Below are positions 49,809 to 61,950 of a stretch of 64,000 bases of DNA, piece after piece (within the stretch, counting starts at the first letter, position 1; each line of letters begins with the position of its first letter). The position numbers were made by a program, and so were the translations under genes. This DNA is from Thereva unica. Taxonomy: Eukaryota > Arthropoda > Insecta > Diptera > Therevidae. The stretch spans positions 6,673,445 through 6,737,444 of the forward strand of contig OX465286.1 of NCBI GenBank assembly GCA_949987705.1, written 5' to 3'. The notes under the pieces were generated by a model, which saw nothing but the letters and a program-made list of their open reading frames with translations, was not told the origin of the DNA and did no database searches.

Positions 49809-51058
49809 ATGGGGTATCGTTGGAAAGGGCTCGCTCCCCCGAGTTCAGCGCACTTTAGTTGGTCCAGAAATTCCAAGGGGTTCGGGAGTTATCCCCTCTT
49901 TTGTGATTTCCCCAAGGGGGGCTGCAGAACGCCCATTATCTTGGGAAAGACTGGTCAGCCCGGGGTGGGATTGAATTCACAGCCTCCCTGGGAGGTCCCT
50001 AACAATTTCCCATCCAAAAAAGGGCCACTCCAGAATTTTCCCAAAACCGGAAAATTTTCAAAGGGGTACCCCTTTGGATATTTTTGGTCGATTTCACGAA
50101 AGTGCTGGGATCTTAATAAATGGGGTATCGTTGGAAAGGGCTCGCTCCCCCGAGTTCAGCGCACTTTATTTGGTCCAGAAATTCCAAGGGGTTCGGGAGT
50201 TATCCCCTCTTTTGTGATTTCCCCAAGGGGGGCTGCAGAACGCCCATTATCTTGGGAAAGACTGGTCAGCCCGGGGTGGGATTGAATTCACAGCCTCCCT
50301 GGGAGGTCCCCAACAATTTCCCATCCAAAAAAGGGCCACTCCAGAATTTTCCCAAAACCGGAAAATTTTCAAAGGGGTGTACCCCTTTGGATATTTTTGG
50401 TCGATTTCACGAAAGTGCTGGGATCTTAATGAATGGGGTATCGTTGGAAAGGGCTCGCTCCCCCGAGTTCAGCGCACTTTATTTGGTCCAGAAATTCCAA
50501 GGGGTTCGGGAGTTATCCCCTCTTTTGTGATTTCCCCAAGGGGGGCTGCAGAACGCCCATTATCTCGGGAAATACTGGTCAGCCCGGGGTGGGATTGAAT
50601 TCACAGCCTCCCTGGGAGGTCCCTAACAATTTCCCGTCCAAAAAAGGGCCACTCCAGAATTTTCCCAAAACCGGAAAATTTTCAAAGGGGTACCCCTTTG
50701 GATATTTTTTGTCAATTTCACGAAAGTGCTGGGATCTTAATGAATGGGGCATCGTTGGTTGGAAAGGGCTCGCTCCCCCGAGTTCAGCGCACTTTATTTG
50801 GTCCAGAAATTCCAAGGGGTTCGGGAGTTATCCCCTCTTTTGTGATTTCCCCAAGGGGGGCTGCAGAACGCCCATTATCTCGGGAAATACTGGTCAGCCC
50901 GGGGTGAAATTGAATTCACAGCCTCCCTGGGGGGTCCCCAACAATTTCCCATCCAAAAAAGGGCCACTCCAGAATTTTCCCAAAACCGGAAAATTTTCAA
51001 AGGGGTACCCCTTTGGATATTTTTGGTCGATTTCACGAAAGTGCTGGGATCTTAATGA
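49809..51058 (+). repeat. Four-monomer higher-order unit, copy 1 (1,250 bp)
   Basis: Monomers start at 49,809, 50,120, 50,433 and 50,744 with lengths 311, 313, 311 and 315. The first has T50G, T134 and T141G; the second is preceded by G310A and has T192C and the +2 TG insertion in the palindrome; the third has A204G, G278T and G282A; the fourth has T7C, the +4 TTGG insertion, G160A/G161A, A185G and T192C. Confidence 0.9.
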
Positions 51059-52310
51059 ATGGGGTATCGTTGGAAAGGGCTCGCTCCCCCGAGTTCAGCG
51101 CACTTTAGTTGGTCCAGAAATTCCAAGGGGTTCGGGAGTTATCCCCTCTTTTGTGATTTCCCCAAGGGGGGCTGCAGAACGCCCATTATCTTGGGAAAGA
51201 CTGGTCAGCCCGGGGTGGGATTGAATTCACAGCCTCCCTGGGAGGTCCCTAACAATTTCCCATCCAAAAAAGGGCCACTCCAGAATTTTCCCAAAACCGG
51301 AAAATTTTCAAAGGGGTACCCCTTTGGATATTTTTGGTCGATTTCACGAAAGTGCTGGGATCTTAATAAATGGGGTATCGTTGGAAAGGGCTCGCTCCCC
51401 CGAGTTCAGCGCACTTTATTTGGTCCAGAAATTCCAAGGGGTTCGGGAGTTATCCCCTCTTTTGTGATTTCCCCAAGGGGGGCTGCAGAACGCCCATTAT
51501 CTTGGGAAAGACTGGTCAGCCCGGGGTGGGATTGAATTCACAGCCTCCCTGGGAGGTCCCCAACAATTTCCCATCCAAAAAAGGGCCACTCCAGAATTTT
51601 CCCAAAACCGGAAAATTTTCAAAGGGGTGTACCCCTTTGGATATTTTTGGTCGATTTCACGAAAGTGCTGGGATCTTAATGAATGGGGTATCGTTGGAAA
51701 GGGCTCGCTCCCCCGAGTTCAGCGCACTTTATTTGGTCCAGAAATTCCAAGGGGTTCGGGAGTTATCCCCTCTTTTGTGATTTCCCCAAGGGGGGCTGCA
51801 GAACGCCCATTATCTCGGGAAATACTGGTCAGCCCGGGGTGGGATTGAATTCACAGCCTCCCTGGGAGGTCCCTAACAATTTCCCGTCCAAAAAAGGGCC
51901 ACTCCAGAATTTTCCCAAAACCGGAAAATTTTCAAAGGGGTACCCCTTTGGATATTTTTTGTCAATTTCACGAAAGTGCTGGGATCTTAATGAATGGGGC
52001 ATCGTTGGTTGGAAAGGGCTCGCTCCCCCGAGTTCAGCGCACTTTATTTGGTCCAGAAATTCCAAGGGGTTCGGGAGTTATCCCCTCTTTTGTGATTTCC
52101 CCAAGGGGGGCTGCAGAACGCCCATTATCTCGGGAAATACTGGTCAGCCCGGGGTGAAATTGAATTCACAGCCTCCCTGGGGGGTCCCCAACAATTTCCC
52201 ATCCAAAAAAGGGCCACTCCAGAATTTTCCCAAAACCGGAAAATTTTCAAAGGGGTGTACCCCTTTGGATATTTTTGGTCGATTTCACGAAAGTGCTGGG
52301 ATCTTAATGA
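51059..52310 (+). repeat. Four-monomer higher-order unit, copy 2 (1,252 bp)
   Basis: Monomers start at 51,059, 51,370, 51,683 and 51,994 and repeat the variant order of the preceding unit, including G310A before the second. The fourth monomer is 317 bp because it has both the +4 insertion at its 5' end and the +2 insertion in its palindrome. Confidence 0.9.
51994..52310 (+). repeat. Chimeric 317-bp monomer
   Basis: The 5' part (T7C, +4 TTGG) matches the eighth monomer of the 11-mer unit and the 3' end (A185G, T192C, +2 TG) matches the eleventh. No other monomer in the window carries both insertions. It sits exactly where the 4-mer pattern gives way to the 11-mer pattern. Confidence 0.8.
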
Positions 52311-55300
52311 ATGGGGTATCGTTGGAAAGGGCTCGCTCCCCCGAGTTCAGCGCACTTTATTTGGTCCAGAAATTCCAAGGGGTTCGGGAGTTATCCCCTC
52401 TTTTGTGATTTCCCCAAGGGGGGCTGCAGAACGCCCATTATCTCGGGAAATACTGGTCAGCCCGGGGTGGGATTGAATTCACAGCCTCCCTGGGAGGTCC
52501 CTAACAATTTCCCGTCCAAAAAAGGGCCACTCCAGAATTTTCCCAAAACCGGAAAATTTTCAAAGGGGTACCCCTTTGGATATTTTTTGTCAATTTCACG
52601 AAAGTGCTGGGATCTTAATGAATGGGGTATCGTTGGAAAGGGCTCGCTCCCCCGAGTTCAGCGCACTTTATTTGGTCCAGAAATTCCAAGGGGTTCGGGA
52701 GTTATCCCCTCTTTTGTGATTTCCCCAAGGGGGGCTGCAGAACGCCCATTATCTTGGGAAAGACTGGTCAGCCCGGGGTGGGATTGAATTCACAGCCTCC
52801 CTGGGAGGTCCCCAACAATTTCCCATCCAAAAAAGGGCCACTCCAGAATTTTCCCAAAACCGGAAAATTTTCAAAGGGGTGTACCCCTTTGGATATTTTT
52901 GGTCGATTTCACGAAAGTGCTGGGATCTTAATGAATGGGGTATCGTTGGAAAGGGCTCGCTCCCCCGAGTTCAGCGCACTTTATTTGGTCCAGAAATTCC
53001 AAGGGGTTCGGGAGTTATCCCCTCTTTTGTGATTTCCCCAAGGGGGGCTGCAGAACGCCCATTATCTCGGGAAATACTGGTCAGCCCGGGGTGGGATTGA
53101 ATTCACAGCCTCCCTGGGAGGTCCCTAACAATTTCCCGTCCAAAAAAGGGCCACTCCAGAATTTTCCCAAAACCGGAAAATTTTCAAAGGGGTACCCCTT
53201 TGGATATTTTTTGTCAATTTCACGAAAGTGCTGGGATCTTAATGAATGGGGCATCGTTGGTTGGAAAGGGCTCGCTCTTCCGAGTTCAGCGCACTTTATT
53301 TGGTCCAGAAATTCCAAGGGGTTCGGGAGTTATCCCCTCTTTTGTGATTTCCCCAAGGGGGGCTGCAGAACGCCCATTATCTCGGGAAATACTGGTCAGC
53401 CCGGGGTGAAATTGAATTCACAGCCTCCCTGGGGGGTCCCCAACAATTTCCCATCCAAAAAAGGGCCACTCCAGAATTTTCCCAAAACCGGAAAATTTTC
53501 AAAGGGGTACCCCTTTGGATATTTTTGGTCGATTTCACGAAAGTGCTGGGATCTTAATGAATGGGGTATCGTTGGAAAGGGCTCGCTCCCCCGAGTTCAG
53601 CGCACTTTAGTTGGTCCAGAAATTCCAAGGGGTTCGGGAGTTATCCCCTCTTTTGTGATTTCCCCAAGGGGGGCTGCAGAACGCCCATTATCGTGGGAAA
53701 GACTGGTCAGCCCGGGGTGGGATTGAATTCACAGCCTCCCTGGGAGGTCCCTAACAATTTCCCATCCAAAAAAGGGCCACTCCAGAATTTTCCCAAAACC
53801 GGAAAATTTTCAAAGGGGTGTACCCCTTTGGATATTTTTGGTCGATTTCACGAAAGTGCTGGGATCTTAATGAATGGGGTATCGTTGGAAAGGGCTCGCT
53901 CCCCCGAGTTCAGCGCACTTTATTTGGTCCAGAAATTCCAAGGGGTTCGGGAGTTATCCCCTCTTTTGTGATTTCCCCAAGGGGGGCTGCAGAACGCCCA
54001 TTATCTTGGGAAAGACTGGTCAGCCCGGAGTGGGATTGAATTCACAGCCTCCCTGGGAGGTCCCCAACAATTTCCCATCCAAAAAAGGGCCACTCCAGAA
54101 TTTTCCCAAAACCGGAAAATTTTCAAAGGGGTGTACCCCTTTGGATATTTTTGGTCGATTTCACGAAAGTGCTGGGATCTTAATGAATGGGGTATCGTTG
54201 GAAAGGGCTCGCTCCCCCGAGTTCAGCGCACTTTATTTGGTCCAGAAATTCCAAGGGGTTCGGGAGTTATCCCCTCTTTTGTGATTTCCCCAAGGGGGGC
54301 TGCAGAACGCCCATTATCTCGGGAAATACTGGTCAGCCCGGGGTGGGATTGAATTCACAGCCTCCCTGGGAGGTCCCTAACAATTTCCCGTCCAAAAAAG
54401 GGCCACTCCAGAATTTTCCCAAAACCGGAAAATTTTCAAAGGGGTACCCCTTTGGATATTTTTTGTCAATTTCACGAAAGTGCTGGGATCTTAATGAATG
54501 GGGCATCGTTGGTTGGAAAGGGCTCGCTCCCCCGAGTTCAGCGCACTTTATTTGGTCCAGAAATTCCAAGGGGTTCGGGAGTTATCCCCTCTTTTGTGAT
54601 TTCCCCAAGGGGGGCTGCAGAACGCCCATTATCTCGGGAAATACTGGTCAGCCCGGGGTGAAATTGAATTCACAGCCTCCCTGGGGGGTCCCCAACAATT
54701 TCCCATCCAAAAAAGGGCCACTCCAGAATTTTCCCAAAACCGGAAAATTTTCAAAGGGGTACCCCTTTGGATATTTTTGGTCGATTTCACGAAAGTGCTG
54801 GGATCTTAATGAATGGGGTATCGTTGGAAAGGGCTCGCTCCCCCGAGTTCAGCGCACTTTATTTGGTCCAGAAATTCCAAGGGGTTCGGGAGTTATCCCC
54901 TCTTTTGTGATTTCCCCAAGGGGGGCTGCAGAACGCCCATTATCTCGGGAAATACTGGTCAGCCCGGGGTGAAATTGAATTCACAGCCTCCCTGGGGGGT
55001 CCCCAACAATTTCCCATCCAAAAAAGGGCCACTCCAGAATTTTCCCAAAACCGGAAAATTTTCAAAGGGGTACCCCTTTGGATATTTTTGGTCGATTTCA
55101 CGAAAGTGCTGGGATCTTAATGAATGGGGTATCGTTGGAAAGGGCTCGCTCCCCCGAGTTCAGCGCACTTTATTTGGTCCAGAAATTCCAAGGGGTTCGG
55201 GAGTTATCCCCTCTTTTGTGATTTCCCCAAGGGGGGCTGCAGAACGCCCATTATCTCGGGAAATACTGGTCATCCCGGGGTGAAATTGAATTCACAGCCT

Positions 55301-55747
55301 CCCTGGGGGGTCCCCAACAATTTCCCATCCAAAAAAGGGCCACTCCAGAATTTTCCCAAAACCGGAAAATTTTCAAAGGGGTACCCCTTTGGATATTTTT
55401 GGTCAATTTCACGAAAGTGCTGGGATCTTAATGAATGGGGTATCGTTGGAAAGGGCTCGCTCCCCCGAGTTCAGCGCACTTTATTTGGTCCAGAAATTCC
55501 AAGGGGTTCGGGAGTTATCCCCTCTTTTGTGATTTCCCCAAGGGGGGCTGCAGAACGCCCATTATCTCGGGAAATACTGGTCAGCCTGGGGTGAAATTGA
55601 ATTCACAGCCTCCCTGGGGGGTCCCCAACAATTTCCCATCCAAAAAAGGGCCACTCCAGAATTTTCCCAAAACCGGAAAATTTTCAAAGGGGTGTACCCC
55701 TTTGGATATTTTTGGTCGATTTCACGAAAGTGCTGGGATCTTAATGA
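52311..55747 (+). repeat. 11-monomer higher-order repeat, unit 1 (3,437 bp)
   Basis: Monomers m1-m11 start at 52,311, 52,622, 52,935, 53,246, 53,561, 53,874, 54,187, 54,498, 54,813, 55,124 and 55,435; lengths are 311, 313, 311, 315, 313, 313, 311, 315, 311, 311 and 313. Diagnostic marks: m1, m3 and m7 have A204G/G278T/G282A; m2 has T134/T141G; m4 has +4 and CC to TT at 29-30; m5 has T50G and TCGTGGG at 132-138; m6 has CCCGGAGT; m8 has +4 without the TT change; m9-m11 have G160A/G161A; m10 has CATCCCGGGG and G282A; m11 has CAGCCTGGGG. Confidence 0.93.
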
Positions 55748-58700
55748 ATGGGGTATCGTTGGAAAGGGCTCGCTCCCCCGAGTTCAGCGCACTTTATTTG
55801 GTCCAGAAATTCCAAGGGGTTCGGGAGTTATCCCCTCTTTTGTGATTTCCCCAAGGGGGGCTGCAGAACGCCCATTATCTCGGGAAATACTGGTCAGCCC
55901 GGGGTGGGATTGAATTCACAGCCTCCCTGGGAGGTCCCTAACAATTTCCCGTCCAAAAAAGGGCCACTCCAGAATTTTCCCAAAACCGGAAAATTTTCAA
56001 AGGGGTACCCCTTTGGATATTTTTTGTCAATTTCACGAAAGTGCTGGGATCTTAATGAATGGGGTATCGTTGGAAAGGGCTCGCTCCCCCGAGTTCAGCG
56101 CACTTTATTTGGTCCAGAAATTCCAAGGGGTTCGGGAGTTATCCCCTCTTTTGTGATTTCCCCAAGGGGGGCTGCAGAACGCCCATTATCTTGGGAAAGA
56201 CTGGTCAGCCCGGGGTGGGATTGAATTCACAGCCTCCCTGGGAGGTCCCCAACAATTTCCCATCCAAAAAAGGGCCACTCCAGAATTTTCCCAAAACCGG
56301 AAAATTTTCAAAGGGGTGTACCCCTTTGGATATTTTTGGTCGATTTCACGAAAGTGCTGGGATCTTAATGAATGGGGTATCGTTGGAAAGGGCTCGCTCC
56401 CCCGAGTTCAGCGCACTTTATTTGGTCCAGAAATTCCAAGGGGTTCGGGAGTTATCCCCTCTTTTGTGATTTCCCCAAGGGGGGCTGCAGAACGCCCATT
56501 ATCTCGGGAAATACTGGTCAGCCCGGGGTGGGATTGAATTCACAGCCTCCCTGGGAGGTCCCTAACAATTTCCCGTCCAAAAAAGGGCCACTCCAGAATT
56601 TTCCCAAAACCGGAAAATTTTCAAAGGGGTACCCCTTTGGATATTTTTTGTCAATTTCACGAAAGTGCTGGGATCTTAATGAATGGGGCATCGTTGGTTG
56701 GAAAGGGCTCGCTCTTCCGAGTTCAGCGCACTTTATTTGGTCCAGAAATTCCAAGGGGTTCGGGAGTTATCCCCTCTTTTGTGATTTCCCCAAGGGGGGC
56801 TGCAGAACGCCCATTATCTCGGGAAATACTGGTCAGCCCGGGGTGAAATTGAATTCACAGCCTCCCTGGGGGGTCCCCAACAATTTCCCATCCAAAAAAG
56901 GGCCACTCCAGAATTTTCCCAAAACCGGAAAATTTTCAAAGGGGTACCCCTTTGGATATTTTTGGTCGATTTCACGAAAGTGCTGGGATCTTAATGAATG
57001 GGGTATCGTTGGAAAGGGCTCGCTCCCCCGAGTTCAGCGCACTTTAGTTGGTCCAGAAATTCCAAGGGGTTCGGGAGTTATCCCCTCTTTTGTGATTTCC
57101 CCAAGGGGGGCTGCAGAACGCCCATTATCGTGGGAAAGACTGGTCAGCCCGGGGTGGGATTGAATTCACAGCCTCCCTGGGAGGTCCCTAACAATTTCCC
57201 ATCCAAAAAAGGGCCACTCCAGAATTTTCCCAAAACCGGAAAATTTTCAAAGGGGTGTACCCCTTTGGATATTTTTGGTCGATTTCACGAAAGTGCTGGG
57301 ATCTTAATGAATGGGGTATCGTTGGAAAGGGCTCGCTCCCCCGAGTTCAGCGCACTTTATTTGGTCCAGAAATTCCAAGGGGTTCGGGAGTTATCCCCTC
57401 TTTTGTGATTTCCCCAAGGGGGGCTGCAGAACGCCCATTATCTTGGGAAAGACTGGTCAGCCCGGAGTGGGATTGAATTCACAGCCTCCCTGGGAGGTCC
57501 CCAACAATTTCCCATCCAAAAAAGGGCCACTCCAGAATTTTCCCAAAACCGGAAAATTTTCAAAGGGGTGTACCCCTTTGGATATTTTTGGTCGATTTCA
57601 CGAAAGTGCTGGGATCTTAATGAATGGGGTATCGTTGGAAAGGGCTCGCTCCCCCGAGTTCAGCGCACTTTATTTGGTCCAGAAATTCCAAGGGGTTCGG
57701 GAGTTATCCCCTCTTTTGTGATTTCCCCAAGGGGGGCTGCAGAACGCCCATTATCTCGGGAAATACTGGTCAGCCCGGGGTGGGATTGAATTCACAGCCT
57801 CCCTGGGAGGTCCCTAACAATTTCCCGTCCAAAAAAGGGCCACTCCAGAATTTTCCCAAAACCGGAAAATTTTCAAAGGGGTACCCCTTTGGATATTTTT
57901 TGTCAATTTCACGAAAGTGCTGGGATCTTAATGAATGGGGCATCGTTGGTTGGAAAGGGCTCGCTCCCCCGAGTTCAGCGCACTTTATTTGGTCCAGAAA
58001 TTCCAAGGGGTTCGGGAGTTATCCCCTCTTTTGTGATTTCCCCAAGGGGGGCTGCAGAACGCCCATTATCTCGGGAAATACTGGTCAGCCCGGGGTGAAA
58101 TTGAATTCACAGCCTCCCTGGGGGGTCCCCAACAATTTCCCATCCAAAAAAGGGCCACTCCAGAATTTTCCCAAAACCGGAAAATTTTCAAAGGGGTACC
58201 CCTTTGGATATTTTTGGTCGATTTCACGAAAGTGCTGGGATCTTAATGAATGGGGTATCGTTGGAAAGGGCTCGCTCCCCCGAGTTCAGCGCACTTTATT
58301 TGGTCCAGAAATTCCAAGGGGTTCGGGAGTTATCCCCTCTTTTGTGATTTCCCCAAGGGGGGCTGCAGAACGCCCATTATCTCGGGAAATACTGGTCAGC
58401 CCGGGGTGAAATTGAATTCACAGCCTCCCTGGGGGGTCCCCAACAATTTCCCATCCAAAAAAGGGCCACTCCAGAATTTTCCCAAAACCGGAAAATTTTC
58501 AAAGGGGTACCCCTTTGGATATTTTTGGTCGATTTCACGAAAGTGCTGGGATCTTAATGAATGGGGTATCGTTGGAAAGGGCTCGCTCCCCCGAGTTCAG
58601 CGCACTTTATTTGGTCCAGAAATTCCAAGGGGTTCGGGAGTTATCCCCTCTTTTGTGATTTCCCCAAGGGGGGCTGCAGAACGCCCATTATCTCGGGAAA

Positions 58701-59184
58701 TACTGGTCATCCCGGGGTGAAATTGAATTCACAGCCTCCCTGGGGGGTCCCCAACAATTTCCCATCCAAAAAAGGGCCACTCCAGAATTTTCCCAAAACC
58801 GGAAAATTTTCAAAGGGGTACCCCTTTGGATATTTTTGGTCAATTTCACGAAAGTGCTGGGATCTTAATGAATGGGGTATCGTTGGAAAGGGCTCGCTCC
58901 CCCGAGTTCAGCGCACTTTATTTGGTCCAGAAATTCCAAGGGGTTCGGGAGTTATCCCCTCTTTTGTGATTTCCCCAAGGGGGGCTGCAGAACGCCCATT
59001 ATCTCGGGAAATACTGGTCAGCCTGGGGTGAAATTGAATTCACAGCCTCCCTGGGGGGTCCCCAACAATTTCCCATCCAAAAAAGGGCCACTCCAGAATT
59101 TTCCCAAAACCGGAAAATTTTCAAAGGGGTGTACCCCTTTGGATATTTTTGGTCGATTTCACGAAAGTGCTGGGATCTTAATGA
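55748..59184 (+). repeat. 11-monomer higher-order repeat, unit 2 (3,437 bp)
   Basis: Monomers start at 55,748, 56,059, 56,372, 56,683, 56,998, 57,311, 57,624, 57,935, 58,250, 58,561 and 58,872. Order, lengths and all diagnostic marks are the same as in unit 1, and I found no difference between the two in the stretches compared. Total length is identical. Confidence 0.93.
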
Positions 59185-61950
59185 ATGGGGTATCGTTGGA
59201 AAGGGCTCGCTCCCCCGAGTTCAGCGCACTTTATTTGGTCCAGAAATTCCAAGGGGTTCGGGAGTTATCCCCTCTTTTGTGATTTCCCCAAGGGGGGCTG
59301 CAGAACGCCCATTATCTCGGGAAATACTGGTCAGCCCGGGGTGGGATTGAATTCACAGCCTCCCTGGGAGGTCCCTAACAATTTCCCGTCCAAAAAAGGG
59401 CCACTCCAGAATTTTCCCAAAACCGGAAAATTTTCAAAGGGGTACCCCTTTGGATATTTTTTGTCAATTTCACGAAAGTGCTGGGATCTTAATGAATGGG
59501 GTATCGTTGGAAAGGGCTCGCTCCCCCGAGTTCAGCGCACTTTATTTGGTCCAGAAATTCCAAGGGGTTCGGGAGTTATCCCCTCTTTTGTGATTTCCCC
59601 AAGGGGGGCTGCAGAACGCCCATTATCTTGGGAAAGACTGGTCAGCCCGGGGTGGGATTGAATTCACAGCCTCCCTGGGAGGTCCCCAACAATTTCCCAT
59701 CCAAAAAAGGGCCACTCCAGAATTTTCCCAAAACCGGAAAATTTTCAAAGGGGTGTACCCCTTTGGATATTTTTGGTCGATTTCACGAAAGTGCTGGGAT
59801 CTTAATGAATGGGGTATCGTTGGAAAGGGCTCGCTCCCCCGAGTTCAGCGCACTTTATTTGGTCCAGAAATTCCAAGGGGTTCGGGAGTTATCCCCTCTT
59901 TTGTGATTTCCCCAAGGGGGGCTGCAGAACGCCCATTATCTCGGGAAATACTGGTCAGCCCGGGGTGGGATTGAATTCACAGCCTCCCTGGGAGGTCCCT
60001 AACAATTTCCCGTCCAAAAAAGGGCCACTCCAGAATTTTCCCAAAACCGGAAAATTTTCAAAGGGGTACCCCTTTGGATATTTTTTGTCAATTTCACGAA
60101 AGTGCTGGGATCTTAATGAATGGGGCATCGTTGGTTGGAAAGGGCTCGCTCTTCCGAGTTCAGCGCACTTTATTTGGTCCAGAAATTCCAAGGGGTTCGG
60201 GAGTTATCCCCTCTTTTGTGATTTCCCCAAGGGGGGCTGCAGAACGCCCATTATCTCGGGAAATACTGGTCAGCCCGGGGTGAAATTGAATTCACAGCCT
60301 CCCTGGGGGGTCCCCAACAATTTCCCATCCAAAAAAGGGCCACTCCAGAATTTTCCCAAAACCGGAAAATTTTCAAAGGGGTACCCCTTTGGATATTTTT
60401 GGTCGATTTCACGAAAGTGCTGGGATCTTAATGAATGGGGTATCGTTGGAAAGGGCTCGCTCCCCCGAGTTCAGCGCACTTTAGTTGGTCCAGAAATTCC
60501 AAGGGGTTCGGGAGTTATCCCCTCTTTTGTGATTTCCCCAAGGGGGGCTGCAGAACGCCCATTATCGTGGGAAAGACTGGTCAGCCCGGGGTGGGATTGA
60601 ATTCACAGCCTCCCTGGGAGGTCCCTAACAATTTCCCATCCAAAAAAGGGCCACTCCAGAATTTTCCCAAAACCGGAAAATTTTCAAAGGGGTGTACCCC
60701 TTTGGATATTTTTGGTCGATTTCACGAAAGTGCTGGGATCTTAATGAATGGGGTATCGTTGGAAAGGGCTCGCTCCCCCGAGTTCAGCGCACTTTATTTG
60801 GTCCAGAAATTCCAAGGGGTTCGGGAGTTATCCCCTCTTTTGTGATTTCCCCAAGGGGGGCTGCAGAACGCCCATTATCTTGGGAAAGACTGGTCAGCCC
60901 GGAGTGGGATTGAATTCACAGCCTCCCTGGGAGGTCCCCAACAATTTCCCATCCAAAAAAGGGCCACTCCAGAATTTTCCCAAAACCGGAAAATTTTCAA
61001 AGGGGTGTACCCCTTTGGATATTTTTGGTCGATTTCACGAAAGTGCTGGGATCTTAATGAATGGGGTATCGTTGGAAAGGGCTCGCTCCCCCGAGTTCAG
61101 CGCACTTTATTTGGTCCAGAAATTCCAAGGGGTTCGGGAGTTATCCCCTCTTTTGTGATTTCCCCAAGGGGGGCTGCAGAACGCCCATTATCTCGGGAAA
61201 TACTGGTCAGCCCGGGGTGGGATTGAATTCACAGCCTCCCTGGGAGGTCCCTAACAATTTCCCGTCCAAAAAAGGGCCACTCCAGAATTTTCCCAAAACC
61301 GGAAAATTTTCAAAGGGGTACCCCTTTGGATATTTTTTGTCAATTTCACGAAAGTGCTGGGATCTTAATGAATGGGGCATCGTTGGTTGGAAAGGGCTCG
61401 CTCCCCCGAGTTCAGCGCACTTTATTTGGTCCAGAAATTCCAAGGGGTTCGGGAGTTATCCCCTCTTTTGTGATTTCCCCAAGGGGGGCTGCAGAACGCC
61501 CATTATCTCGGGAAATACTGGTCAGCCCGGGGTGAAGTTGAATTCACAGCCTCCCTGGGGGGTCCCCAACAATTTCCCATCCAAAAAAGGGCCACTCCAG
61601 AATTTTCCCAAAACCGGAAAATTTTCAAAGGGGTACCCCTTTGGATATTTTTGGTCGATTTCACGAAAGTGCTGGGATCTTAATGAATGGGGTATCGTTG
61701 GAAAGGGCTCGCTCCCCCGAGTTCAGCGCACTTTATTTGGTCCAGAAATTCCAAGGGGTTCGGGAGTTATCCCCTCTTTTGTGATTTCCCCAAGGGGGGC
61801 TGCAGAACGCCCATTATCTCGGGAAATACTGGTCAGCCCGGGGTGAAATTGAATTCACAGCCTCCCTGGGGGGTCCCCAACAATTTCCCATCCAAAAAAG
61901 GGCCACTCCAGAATTTTCCCGATTTCACGAAAGTGCTGGGATCTTAATGA
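59185..61950 (+). repeat. 11-mer unit 3, m1-m9 only, broken in m9
   Basis: Monomers m1-m9 start at 59,185, 59,496, 59,809, 60,120, 60,435, 60,748, 61,061, 61,372 and 61,687. m8 has a private A162G at 61,537. m9 is 264 bp because at 61,920/61,921 position 234 is joined to position 282; the sequence then continues with another m5 instead of m10. Confidence 0.92.
60405..61920 (+). repeat. 1,516-bp segment, source copy of tandem duplication
   Basis: This segment runs from position 282 of m4 to position 234 of m9 and is repeated immediately at 61,921-63,436. All five unit starts in it reappear at an offset of 1,516 bp, including the private A162G (61,537 and 63,053). Bases just before both breakpoints are C (60,404 and 61,920), so microhomology is 1 bp. 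Confidence 0.85.
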
